Shown here one piece after another: positions 1 to 7,731 of a stretch of 36,308 bases of DNA; the stretch's first letter is position 1; each line of letters begins with the position of its first letter. The notes under the pieces were generated by a model. That model did not search any database. It was not told the origin of the DNA and saw only the letters and a program-made list of their open reading frames with translations. Made by a program: the position numbers and the translations under genes. The DNA is from Tannerella sp. (GTDB lineage: Bacteria; Bacteroidota; Bacteroidia; Bacteroidales; Tannerellaceae), in the NCBI GenBank assembly GCA_031283915.1, contig JAITAY010000147.1:1-36308 (forward strand), written 5' to 3'.

Positions 1-170
1 CTGCCTGAAAAACTGCCATTTCCGACAGAAATTTCATTTGTAGTGCACAGGGGGTATTGACAATGATTTTCCGTTTTCATTCCTTTGCCGACAAATTTTG
101 AAAGGTAGAGCTATGATGCCAAAGAATAACAAATCGGAAATTTGTAGTGCACAAATCGGATTTTTCTTAA
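1..170. repeat. Non-coding segment with a duplicated ATTTGTAGTGCACA motif abutting the susD remnant
   Basis: The 14-base motif ATTTGTAGTGCACA occurs twice in direct orientation, at 36-49 and 140-153. The second copy is extended to ATTTGTAGTGCACAAAT, an imperfect palindrome (ATTTGT/ACAAAT arms) at 140-156. The susD-like frame begins about 15 bases later. The segment may be the end of a mobile element or a duplicated regulatory stretch; no gene is seen in it. Confidence 0.45.
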
Positions 171-653
171 AAGCATTTTGGTGATTACGAGAGTTTTAGT
201 GACTTATTGAATGCGATGTGGGTTAACATCCGCCGCGAACGCAACAGCGAGATGTGGGGCGAAGACCTGCGCAAATACGATATCTGCCGTTGGAGCTCTT
301 TAGACGGGATGATAAACACGCCCTATCATATTGAAGGATTTAAGATCTGGGGGCCGATGAAAGATTTGTACGAACAGGCTCGCACGGAAACTCCGGCTTT
401 ATATGCCGAACTGCGTTACGGTACAGCCGACGCAACCGTATCCGACCCTGCAAACAGTCAATACCTTCGCCCGTATCAGATCTATGCGTCAAACACGCTG
501 TATAACGGCTTCCACTGGAAAATGGCATGGTATCTGTATCCGATAGGTATTCAGCGTTTCATGGATTTAACTCCCGATGGCGACCTATCCAAGTCGCCCC
601 TTTACCAGAATCCCGGATGGGGTCTTGTAGCAGGCAGAGAAGCCGAGTACTGA
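171..653 (+). pseudogene. 5'-truncated SusD/RagB-family fragment
   Basis: This is the C-terminal part of a SusD-like outer-membrane glycan-binding lipoprotein. The conserved C-terminal motif of the family is visible as NIRRERNSEMWGEDLRKYDI followed by CRW, and the tail ends in a typical aromatic-rich, proline-containing segment. The reading frame is open from 171, just after an in-frame TAA at 168-170. SusD-like residues (GDYESFSDLLNAMW) already occur before the first usable TTG at 207, so the protein homology is cut rather than starting naturally. Intact SusD proteins are about 500-600 residues with a lipoprotein signal; only about 160 residues remain. No susC partner is in view. The upstream 170 bases hold a repeated motif and no coding sequence. 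It is probably a dead remnant left by rearrangement, although an assembly join cannot be excluded. Confidence 0.75.
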
Positions 654-677
654 CAGCGATTTCCCATCCTTGAGCAA

Positions 678-720
678 AACGCCGCAGGTTCGGATTTTTC
701 CGTTCCTGCGGCGTTATTCT
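678..720 (+). terminator. Rho-independent terminator after the susD remnant
   Basis: A perfect 11-bp stem pairs AACGCCGCAGG (678-688) with CCTGCGGCGTT (705-715) across a 16-base loop, followed by ATTCTTC. It lies 25 bases after the stop codon and is probably the original terminator of the susD transcript. Confidence 0.75.
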
Positions 721-818
721 TCACACAGCTCACCGTTCGCAGAGCTCACAGGTTTGAAATGATCCCAAATGTCCATTAGGCATGGACGTCATCCGGTTCC
801 GTATCTTCCTGTGATCGA

Positions 819-855
819 GGCGATTCGCGGTACATTTGTAAGTCGCCTTTTTGTT
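819..855 (+). terminator. Possible second terminator
   Basis: GGCGATT (819-825) can pair with AAGTCGCC (840-847), with one G-U pair, and is followed by TTTTTG. The rest of the 721-931 interval contains no supported gene. Confidence 0.35.
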
Positions 856-931
856 ACTGGGTTAGCGCGTGTCAATGTACTGAGACGGGTAGGCAGAAGC
901 TCCTCTTACGCCTTATTATACTCAAAAGGAA

Positions 932-2061
932 TTATACTGCACGCGGTATAGTTTTGTGCAAAAACAGGTAGTTAGTAGATAGTAGTTAGTAATGCGAATT
1001 AAGGGTAAAAAACAGCAGTAAATCGATAAAAAAAGTCCTGTATTTGTTTGGATATATCAGTGAAAGTCACTAACTTGGAGGCATAATCACATCGAAAAAA
1101 TTACTCTAAAGATGACCCTCACGGATAATATGACAAAGTTAGTGAAAATATACTGTTACGTATGCGAACAGTGGGAAGAAAAATTACAGTACTGCTGCCA
1201 GCGGTTCAGCAACAATAACCCTCCAGCCTTTACCGATCAGGAAGCGGTCTGCATTTACCTTTACTGCATGAGTGTGGAACGCCGTTTCCGGGTGAAGGAT
1301 ATTTACGGATTCGCAAGTCTATATCTTCGTTCATGGTTTCCCCGGCTTCCCTCTTATGTAGCTTTTGTAAACAGAATGAACCGCCTGAATGAAGCCCTCA
1401 GGTTACTGGCGGAATCTGTTTTGACCGATTTTCAGCCCGAAGCCTGCGATACGGGGATTACGCTTGTGGATTCGATGCCGGTTATTACCTGTTCGGGAAA
1501 ACGCAGGCCCAAAGTAGCGGGAGAAATGGTAACCAAAGGCTACTGTTCGACCAGAGACATGTATTATTACGGTCTCAAACTTCATGCTGCCGGTTACAGA
1601 CGCCGGGGACACCTGCCTTTTCCCGCCCGTTTGATCCTTACCGAAGCATCCGTCAATGACCTTACCCTGCTCAAAAGCATCGGCGATTCTTTTTACGATA
1701 CCTCTTTCTTTGGAGACAGGGACTGCTGGAAACTCATGGCCGCTTCCAACCGGATTGAAATGCTGACACCGGTCAAAAGTATCCCGGGAGAGAGTGAATG
1801 GGAGAAACAGCGAAACAGGGCCTGGGCAAACCTCTATTCCGCTGCCGTTTCTTCTGTCAGACAGCCTGTTGAATCCCTGTTCAACCGGCTGATTGAGAAA
1901 ACGGACATACAGAGAGCCGCGAAAGTCAGGTCGTCCAAAGGACTGCTGACCTTTATTTTTGGACGGATTGCTGCCCCTTTTATTTTCCTGGTTTTTTAAT
2001 GCTACCCTTAATTCGCATTACTAACTACCCCTTTATGCACAAAACTATACGCACAGCATAA
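932..2061. mobile_element. IS982-family insertion flanked by inverted repeat arms
   Basis: The transposase gene is bracketed by a perfect 26-bp inverted repeat at 982-1007 and 2003-2028, each half containing GCGAATTAAGGGTA or its complement. Outside this pair the inversion continues in weaker form: a TGCA-(A/T)AA...GGTAGTTAG arm leads to the 29-bp interspersed core at 932-960 on the left and its shortened complement at 2036-2061 on the right. No direct target duplication can be recognised, because the flanks are themselves inverted copies of one another. Either the insertion sequence ends include the GTAGTTAGTA part, or the element entered the centre of a pre-existing palindromic repeat. A second pair of the same arms without a transposase is at 12956-13140, which favours the second reading. 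Confidence 0.7.
1112..1999 (+). CDS. IS982-family transposase
   Basis: This DDE transposase would cut and paste the surrounding insertion sequence. The 295-residue length is normal for the family. The IS982 signature of an N-terminal region with WFPRLPSYVAFVNRMNRLN is present. The likely catalytic triad is D120 (in LVDSMPV), D202 (in FFGDRDCW) and E254 (in QPVESLFNRL), so the enzyme appears intact. The start at 1112 gives the expected length, and the gene lies inside the 982-2028 inverted repeats. A preceding AGGCATAATC stretch gives no strong ribosome site. The second aspartate sits in GDRDCW, whereas I recall GDKGY in this family, a minor departure. It is probably functional, but activity cannot be judged from one copy. 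Confidence 0.85.
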   Translation: MTLTDNMTKLVKIYCYVCEQWEEKLQYCCQRFSNNNPPAFTDQEAVCIYLYCMSVERRFRVKDIYGFASLYLRSWFPRLPSYVAFVNRMNRLNEALRLLAESVLTDFQPEACDTGITLVDSMPVITCSGKRRPKVAGEMVTKGYCSTRDMYYYGLKLHAAGYRRRGHLPFPARLILTEASVNDLTLLKSIGDSFYDTSFFGDRDCWKLMAASNRIEMLTPVKSIPGESEWEKQRNRAWANLYSAAVSSVRQPVESLFNRLIEKTDIQRAAKVRSSKGLLTFIFGRIAAPFIFLVF

Positions 2062-2184
2062 TCATTCATCATTAACACCGCCTTCCCGTTATGGAAACAT
2101 AAATAACTGTAAAAAGCACAAAGTTCGTCCGAACCTGAAAATTATTGCTTTAATTTGCCGGCATAATAAATAATCAATATCGTA

Positions 2185-3477
2185 ATGAAATCGGATATTT
2201 TCATTCTTCCTGTATTTATCATGCTGTTTTCCTGTACTTCCGGGGAAAAGGGAGCTGTCATGACGTATACCGTTGAGCGGGGAGATTTTGAAAATACGCT
2301 GACCATTGACGGCTATGTGGAGCCGCTTCGCTCGACAACGGCCAACTGCCCGCCCTACATCGAAGGAACGGTCGGCTTTCTGGTCGAAGACGGGACGTAT
2401 GTGAAGGAGGGCGAGGTGGTGTGTATCGTGGAAGTGGCCGAACTGCAAACCCGGTACGACCAGCTGAAAGCCGATTATGAAATTGCACAGGTGGATCTGA
2501 CCAAGGCGCAGGCTGACCTGGCTTTACGATATACCCTGCTCGAAGCGGAAGTCAAAACCAATGAGGCCGAAACGCAGATTGCCCGGCTGGACTCCCTGCA
2601 ATTGAAATATGCGCCGCCGAATCAGGTGAAGATTAAGGAACTGGAATTGCAGCAGGTGACCATTCAGAAAAACCGTTTTGAAAAGAAATTGAAAGCGCTC
2701 GATGTCATCCGGGAATCGGAAATCAAAATGCAGGAATTGAAGGTGCGGCAGTTGGCCAACAGGCTGCAAACGGCCAAAGATCAACTGGAAGCCTTGAGCA
2801 TCAAAGCGCCTAAAGACGGATTGGCCGTCCGGGTAACGAATTGGGTGACGGGAAAGAAACTCCAGGTGGGCGATCGGGTGTGGCACCTGATGCCCCTGGT
2901 CAACCTGCCCGAATTTGCGGGGATGAAGGTCATCATTCAGGCGCCCGAAGCTGATTACAGGTATATTAATGTAGGGGATTCGGTGACGTATACCTTCGAC
3001 GCCATGCCGGACAACGGGGCTTACGGGAAAATACAAAAGAAGTCGCCGGTCGGACAGGAACGGCTGCCGTTTCTCGTGGTGGGGGACAATAATTCGAAGC
3101 CGTCCAAGGTGAAGTTTTTTGATATAGAAGCCTCGATAGACAGCGCCCAAACCATGCCCGACCCGGGCTATACGGCGAGCTGCCGCATCCTGCTGAAGCT
3201 CTTGAAAGACACGCTGGCCGTCCCGCAGGTTGCGATTTTTGACGAAGACTCGATCCGGGTGGTCTACGTCAAACGGGGAAGGAAATTTGACATGCAGCAA
3301 GTGCAGATCGGCCTTTCATCGCCCAAAGAAGCCGTGATCACCTCCGGCCTGCAGGGCGGCGAAGAGATTTCCCTGATGAAACCCCCGTCGTCGTCTCTGC
3401 GGAAACGACTGCTCCTCCTGCCGGCCGATTCAACCCGAAACACGCCGGCCGATTCCCTTTCCAATGAAATATCTTAA
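2185..3477 (+). CDS. Efflux periplasmic adaptor lipoprotein 1 (HlyD/MacA-like)
   Basis: This is the first of three consecutive membrane-fusion (adaptor) proteins that would bridge an inner-membrane ABC permease and a TolC-like channel. The N-terminus is a lipoprotein signal ending in the lipobox LFSC (Cys17). It is followed by a first lipoyl half (GTVGFLVEDGTYVKEGEVVC), a long Glu/Gln/Lys-rich coiled-coil hairpin at roughly residues 85-205, the second lipoyl half (AVRVTNWVTGKKLQVGDRVW) and beta-barrel strands. A C-terminal membrane-proximal domain (ITSGLQGGEEISLM) ends the protein. The 430 residues are normal for MacA/HlyD-type adaptors. It starts the operon, 124 bases downstream of the repeat arm. 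A weak -7-like TTAATTTG at 2150-2157 and a small palindrome GTTCG-TC-CGAAC near 2122-2133 precede it, so transcription could start there. Confidence 0.88.
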   Translation: MKSDIFILPVFIMLFSCTSGEKGAVMTYTVERGDFENTLTIDGYVEPLRSTTANCPPYIEGTVGFLVEDGTYVKEGEVVCIVEVAELQTRYDQLKADYEIAQVDLTKAQADLALRYTLLEAEVKTNEAETQIARLDSLQLKYAPPNQVKIKELELQQVTIQKNRFEKKLKALDVIRESEIKMQELKVRQLANRLQTAKDQLEALSIKAPKDGLAVRVTNWVTGKKLQVGDRVWHLMPLVNLPEFAGMKVIIQAPEADYRYINVGDSVTYTFDAMPDNGAYGKIQKKSPVGQERLPFLVVGDNNSKPSKVKFFDIEASIDSAQTMPDPGYTASCRILLKLLKDTLAVPQVAIFDEDSIRVVYVKRGRKFDMQQVQIGLSSPKEAVITSGLQGGEEISLMKPPSSSLRKRLLLLPADSTRNTPADSLSNEIS

Positions 3478-3487
3478 TAAAATCATA

Positions 3488-4732
3488 ATGAAACGAATAC
3501 TTGACTGTTACATCCCTGCTATCTGTTTTCTGTTCCTCTTCGGTTCGTGCGACCGGAAAGATACCGGCGAAATACCGCTGGCGACAGTGACGCGGGGCGT
3601 TTTTTACATCGACCTTTACGAAGAAGGGGAAATCGAAGCGGTTCGTTCGATTAATATCTCGTCGCCGACGATTTCGTGGCGTTACGGAAATTTGAAAATC
3701 ACGCAATTAGTCAAAGACGGACAGGAAGTAAACGCCGGCGACACGCTGATCGTCTTCGACCCCTCGGAAGTCCAGAAAGGCATCGTCGAAGCCGAAGGAC
3801 GCCTGGAAATCAGCCTGGCGGAACTGGAACAGATGAACGCCCAGCATCAGTCCGACCTGGAGGAACTGAATGCCGATTATGAGGTGGCGCGTCTGTCGCG
3901 TGAAATTTCCGCCATTCGCTTTGAATCGGCCGAGTATGAATCGGAAGTGAAGAAAAAGGAAATCCAGTTGAATTTGGACAAGGCCGGCATCGCCCTGGAC
4001 AAGGCCAGGGAACAAATCGAGAACCGTATCAAAATCCAGAAGGAAGAAATCAAACAGAAGAACCTGGCGATCGAACAGGACCGGGCGCGTTTGAACGAAG
4101 CCAATGAAACGCTGAGCAAAATGTTTGTCGTGACGCCGTCGCCCGGCATTGCCATCATCGCCCGCAGCTGGAACAGCGGAAACAAGTTTCAGGTGGGCGA
4201 CCAGTGCTGGTCGGGATTCCCGGTCATCCAGTTGCCGGATTTGTCTTCGATGAAGGCAACCGTAAAAATCAATGAGGTAGACATTGCCAAAATCAGCCGG
4301 GACTTGAAGGTGGAAATCAAGCCGGACGCCTTTTCCGACAGCGTCTTTTCGGGGACGGTGAGCACGGTGGCCAACCTGGCTGTAAACAAGGATGAGTCGT
4401 CCAAGCAGAAAGTCTTTCCGGTGGAAATATTGATAGACGGGACTCATGCGAACCTGCTTCCCGGCCTGACGGTCAGTTGCCGGATTCTCATCGACCGGAT
4501 CGACGACGTGCTGTATGTACCGCTGGAGGCCGTTCATCAGGAAGGTGACAAGTATTTTGTCTACAAAAAAACGGGCAGCGGATTCGACAAAACCGAAATC
4601 GAACGGGGCGTCGTCAATTCCGATTTCATGGTGATCACCTCCGGACTGGATGAAAAAGACAAGGTCGCCCTGATCGATCCTTTCCTCAAGGAAGAAGAAG
4701 AAAAGAAACAGGAAAGCGCCCCCAAAGAGTAA
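3488..4732 (+). CDS. Efflux periplasmic adaptor lipoprotein 2 (HlyD/MacA-like)
   Basis: This is the second adaptor of the operon. The ATG at 3488 is preferred over an upstream in-frame ATG at 3464, because it gives a clean lipoprotein signal with lipobox FGSC (Cys21) and avoids overlap with the preceding gene. The first lipoyl part (LVKDGQEVNAGDTLIVFDPS) is followed by a long coiled-coil hairpin, the second lipoyl part (ARSWNSGNKFQVGDQCW), beta-barrel strands and a C-terminal membrane-proximal domain (VITSGLDEKDKVALIDP). It is related to but clearly divergent from its two neighbours, so the three are old paralogues rather than a recent duplication. Length is 414 residues. The charged EEEEKKQE tail at the C-terminus is unusual but low complexity. 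It presumably assembles with the permease and TolC encoded downstream. Confidence 0.87.
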   Translation: MKRILDCYIPAICFLFLFGSCDRKDTGEIPLATVTRGVFYIDLYEEGEIEAVRSINISSPTISWRYGNLKITQLVKDGQEVNAGDTLIVFDPSEVQKGIVEAEGRLEISLAELEQMNAQHQSDLEELNADYEVARLSREISAIRFESAEYESEVKKKEIQLNLDKAGIALDKAREQIENRIKIQKEEIKQKNLAIEQDRARLNEANETLSKMFVVTPSPGIAIIARSWNSGNKFQVGDQCWSGFPVIQLPDLSSMKATVKINEVDIAKISRDLKVEIKPDAFSDSVFSGTVSTVANLAVNKDESSKQKVFPVEILIDGTHANLLPGLTVSCRILIDRIDDVLYVPLEAVHQEGDKYFVYKKTGSGFDKTEIERGVVNSDFMVITSGLDEKDKVALIDPFLKEEEEKKQESAPKE

Positions 4733-4736
4733 TGCC

Positions 4737-5759
4737 ATGAGACAAATTCACATCCCTCCTTGCCGCTCACGCCTGATCCGCTGTTTGTCGTTTATCGTTG
4801 CCTGTCTGATGGTCGCTTGTGGTGATCGGGAAAGCGAAGAAGCGAAAAAAGCGGAGGAGCGGAAAAACCTGGTGGAAACCGGCGAACTGGCCGCCATTAA
4901 TACCCGTTCGTTCGTGTTGCCGCGTTTCGGGCGATACTGGTACGAAATGCGCGTGATCGGTATTCTGGAGCACGGGGCGATCGTCAACGTGGGCGATTCG
5001 ATTATCCAGCTCGACCCTACGGAAGTCAAACGCTTCATCATCGAGCGCGAAAGCTCGCTGGAAACGGAACTGGCGAATCTGGAAAAACTGCGCGTAGACC
5101 ACAGTAACCGGATCAACGAATTGACAAGCAATATAAAGAATGAAACTTCGTCCTTCAACCTGAAGAAAATCGAACTGGAATCTTCCCGTTTCGAGACCGA
5201 GCGTCTGCGCCGCATCAAGGAACTGGAATTTCAGCAAGCTCAAATCACGCTTCGCAAGGAAGAAAAAAGGCTGGACCTGACTAAAATCATTCACGAAAAT
5301 CAACTGAAAATACAGGAAATAAAGGTGCAGCAGGTCGAAACCGAAATCCGGAACGCTTACGCGATTTTGCCGGCGCTGACGCTACGTTCGCCCATTGCCG
5401 GCGTTTTCCAAATCGCCCGTAACTGGCGGACGGGAACGCTGGTCAAGGTCGGCGATAATATTTATACGGGCAATAACTTGGCCAACGTGCCCGAACTGGC
5501 CTGGATGAAAATAAATACGTACATCAACGAAAATGACTTCCTGAACATACGGCTGGGACAGAAGGTGGCCGTTCGTTTAGATGCTTTGCCGGAGATCGTT
5601 TTCGACGGGGAGATAAGCTATATCGGCAAATTGTGTCACTTGAGAGACAACAACAAGAAATCGCGTCAAAAGGTTTTCGATGTAGAGGTCAGGATGTTGA
5701 AGTCCGACTTGCGCCTGAAACCCGGGATGACGGTCCGTTGCGAATATTTAAATGATTGA
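4737..5759 (+). CDS. Efflux periplasmic adaptor lipoprotein 3, lacking the membrane-proximal domain
   Basis: This is the third adaptor of the operon, starting 4 bases after the second. The signal region ends in lipobox MVAC (Cys28), so the protein should be lipid-anchored. It has the lipoyl half (IVNVGDSIIQLDPTEVKRFI), a coiled-coil hairpin at roughly residues 95-205, the second half (ARNWRTGTLVKVGDNIY) and beta-barrel strands. It then stops at LKPGMTVRCEYLND. Adaptors 1 and 2 continue for another 70-90 residues with the membrane-proximal domain that contacts the permease, and that part is absent here. The 340-residue length is therefore short by a domain, although the reading frame looks intact. 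Its stop lies 2 bases before the preferred start of the permease gene. A role in a mixed adaptor ring is an inference. Confidence 0.85.
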   Translation: MRQIHIPPCRSRLIRCLSFIVACLMVACGDRESEEAKKAEERKNLVETGELAAINTRSFVLPRFGRYWYEMRVIGILEHGAIVNVGDSIIQLDPTEVKRFIIERESSLETELANLEKLRVDHSNRINELTSNIKNETSSFNLKKIELESSRFETERLRRIKELEFQQAQITLRKEEKRLDLTKIIHENQLKIQEIKVQQVETEIRNAYAILPALTLRSPIAGVFQIARNWRTGTLVKVGDNIYTGNNLANVPELAWMKINTYINENDFLNIRLGQKVAVRLDALPEIVFDGEISYIGKLCHLRDNNKKSRQKVFDVEVRMLKSDLRLKPGMTVRCEYLND

Positions 5760-5761
5760 TT

Positions 5762-7000
5762 ATGCAAGTTGAAGAAAACATCCGTCTGGCCATCCGGGGG
5801 TTGGCCGATCACAAGTTCCGTTCCTTCCTGACCATGCTGGGAATCATTTTCGGCGTGGCGTCCGTGATAGCCATGCTGTCGATCGGCGAAGGCGCCAAAC
5901 GCGAGGCCATCGCCAAATATCAGGACCTGGGCGTAAACAATATCATCGTTCGCGAAAAAAAGATGACCGATGCGGAACTGGAAGAAGTCCGCGCCAAATT
6001 CTCGCAAGGGTTGTCCATCCGGGATGCCGGCGTCCTCGGGGAAATCGTCCCCGGCATCGTACGCATGGCCTCGCAGGCGGAAATCAGTACCGATGTCAAA
6101 TATGCCGACAAATCGGTCAAGTCGACGGTCATCGGAATTACGCCCGACTTCCTGTCCATGATGAATTACCGTTTGCGCAACGGGGAATTTATCACGGAGG
6201 AACATGACGAATATCGCGCCAAAGTATGCGTACTGGGAGCCGGGGTCGCCGCGTCCCTGTACCCGAAAGAAGACCCGGTCGGGAAAATGATAAAAATCGA
6301 AGACCAGTGGCTGGAAGTGGTGGGCGTGCTCGAATCGAAAACGCTGTTTACCGAAACGGTCGGCGAACTGGCTGCCCGCGACTTGAATACGGATGTATAC
6401 GTGCCTTTGTCCACTTTTCTGGGACGGTTCAGCCGCGAGAATGTCCTTTCGAGCCAGATACAGCAAATCACCGTCCAGGTGGAAAACTCGGGACGGCTGG
6501 TGGAAGTCTCCAGACTGATTCACGAAATATTGAAAAGGCATCATTTCAATAACGAAGATTACAGCATCATCATTCCTTTCGAACTGCTCAAACAGGAAGA
6601 AAAGGAACGGCAGATTTATAATTTCCTGCTGGGCGCTATTGCCGCCATATCCCTGATTGTAGGAGGTATAGGCATCATGAATATCATGCTGGCAACGGTC
6701 ATGGAACGTACCCGCGAAATCGGTATCCGCCGGGCGATCGGCGCACGGAAGGCCGACATCATGAGCCAGTTTGTTTCCGAAGCGGTGGCTATCAGTATCA
6801 CCGGAGGCATCATAGGCGTCCTGGTGGGCGTCAGTCTTTCGCTGACGGTCTCGCTCTTCACGGATGTGAGTACCTATATCCGACTCTATTCCATCCTGAT
6901 TGCCTTTGCCTTTTCCGTGATTGTCGGGATCAGTTTCGGCTATCTTCCGGCCAAGAATGCGGCTAACCTGAAACCGGTCGATTCGATTCGATACGAATAA
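5762..7000 (+). CDS. MacB-like ABC transporter permease (FtsX domain)
   Basis: This is the inner-membrane subunit of a type VII (MacB/Lol-like) ABC transporter, which uses mechanotransmission rather than transport through the bilayer. The start is taken at ATG 5762 (MQVEENIRLAIRGLADHKFR), directly after the stop of adaptor 3. The first transmembrane helix is near residues 20-45 (LTMLGIIFGVASVIAMLSIG). A MacB periplasmic core domain follows, then three C-terminal helices with the conserved GGIGIMNIMLATVMERTREI segment and the family's RRAIGARKADIMSQFVSEA coupling region. Unlike E. coli MacB, no nucleotide-binding domain is fused; it is supplied by the next gene. Length is 412 residues. It is probably part of an efflux pump for a hydrophobic or peptide substrate; the substrate is not evident. 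Confidence 0.9.
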   Translation: MQVEENIRLAIRGLADHKFRSFLTMLGIIFGVASVIAMLSIGEGAKREAIAKYQDLGVNNIIVREKKMTDAELEEVRAKFSQGLSIRDAGVLGEIVPGIVRMASQAEISTDVKYADKSVKSTVIGITPDFLSMMNYRLRNGEFITEEHDEYRAKVCVLGAGVAASLYPKEDPVGKMIKIEDQWLEVVGVLESKTLFTETVGELAARDLNTDVYVPLSTFLGRFSRENVLSSQIQQITVQVENSGRLVEVSRLIHEILKRHHFNNEDYSIIIPFELLKQEEKERQIYNFLLGAIAAISLIVGGIGIMNIMLATVMERTREIGIRRAIGARKADIMSQFVSEAVAISITGGIIGVLVGVSLSLTVSLFTDVSTYIRLYSILIAFAFSVIVGISFGYLPAKNAANLKPVDSIRYE

Positions 7001-7021
7001 CTTACACCTAAAAAAAGGATT

Positions 7022-7720
7022 ATGCTGATTGAGATTGTTCATTTGACAAAGAACTATAGCATCGGAGAAATAGAAATTCCTGCCCTGAAGGATATTAATC
7101 TCACGATTGACAGGAATGAATATGTAGCCATCATGGGGCCTTCCGGTTCGGGGAAGTCCACGCTGATGAATATCCTGGGGTGTCTGGACACGCCTTCGGA
7201 AGGTCATTATTACTTCAACCGGACGGATGTGAGCACGCTGGACGACGACGCGCTGTCGGCGATGCGGAACAGGGAAATCGGTTTCGTGTTTCAGAATTTC
7301 AACCTGCTGCCCCGCCTGACCGCGCTCCAAAACGTGGAACTGCCGCTGATTTATGCAGGCATGTCCGGTCACGAACGGAAAGAGCGGGCATTGACGGCGC
7401 TGGAACGGGTCAATCTGTCCAATCGCATCACTCACAAGCCCAGCGAACTGAGCGGCGGACAGCGGCAACGGGTGGCCATTGCACGCGCACTGGTGACCCA
7501 TCCCGGCATCCTGCTGGCCGACGAACCGACGGGTGCTCTCGACTCGAAAACGGGTGAAGACATCATGGAACTGTTCCGCGAATTGCATCAGGAAGGGAAT
7601 ACCATCATCCTGATTACTCACGAACAGGACATTGCCAACTATGCCGACCGGAATATTTACCTCAGGGACGGAATGATTCATTCCGACCGTCCGAACAGAA
7701 ATAAAATACTTACTCAATAA
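7022..7720 (+). CDS. MacB/LolD-like ABC transporter ATP-binding protein
   Basis: This is the ATPase that powers the permease encoded 21 bases upstream. All nucleotide-binding motifs are present: Walker A GPSGSGKST near residue 40, a Q-loop in FVFQNFNLLPRLTALQNVEL, signature LSGGQRQRVAIARAL, Walker B ILLADEPTGALDSKTGEDIM and the switch His in LITHEQDI. The LNLLPRLTA-type region and the 232-residue size place it with MacB/LolD/FtsE-type ATPases. It is a cytoplasmic homodimer by family knowledge. Its position between permease and outer-membrane factor in one direction indicates a single transcript from 2185 to 9213. Confidence 0.93.
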   Translation: MLIEIVHLTKNYSIGEIEIPALKDINLTIDRNEYVAIMGPSGSGKSTLMNILGCLDTPSEGHYYFNRTDVSTLDDDALSAMRNREIGFVFQNFNLLPRLTALQNVELPLIYAGMSGHERKERALTALERVNLSNRITHKPSELSGGQRQRVAIARALVTHPGILLADEPTGALDSKTGEDIMELFRELHQEGNTIILITHEQDIANYADRNIYLRDGMIHSDRPNRNKILTQ

Positions 7721-7731
7721 AATGACTGGAG

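Noticed and set aside
769..951. A 60-codon frame before the IS982 element
   Set aside because: It runs into the interspersed repeat core, shows no domain, and overlaps a likely terminator.
941..960. TAGTTTTG inside the repeat core as a promoter -7 box
   Set aside because: The motif fits TAnnTTTG in two copies of the core only; the other two copies (13112-13140 and 33823-33851) lose it, so promoter function is not a conserved trait of the repeat.
3707..4738. A 343-codon minus-strand frame opposite the second adaptor
   Set aside because: The translation is dominated by Phe, Leu and Asp from the antisense of coiled-coil codons; the plus-strand adaptor is clear.
5666..7717. A 683-codon open frame on the minus strand
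   Set aside because: It lies wholly opposite the permease and ATPase genes, whose protein motifs are unambiguous. Its translation is low-complexity, rich in His, Asp and Phe with no family motif, as expected for an antisense shadow in GC-biased codons.
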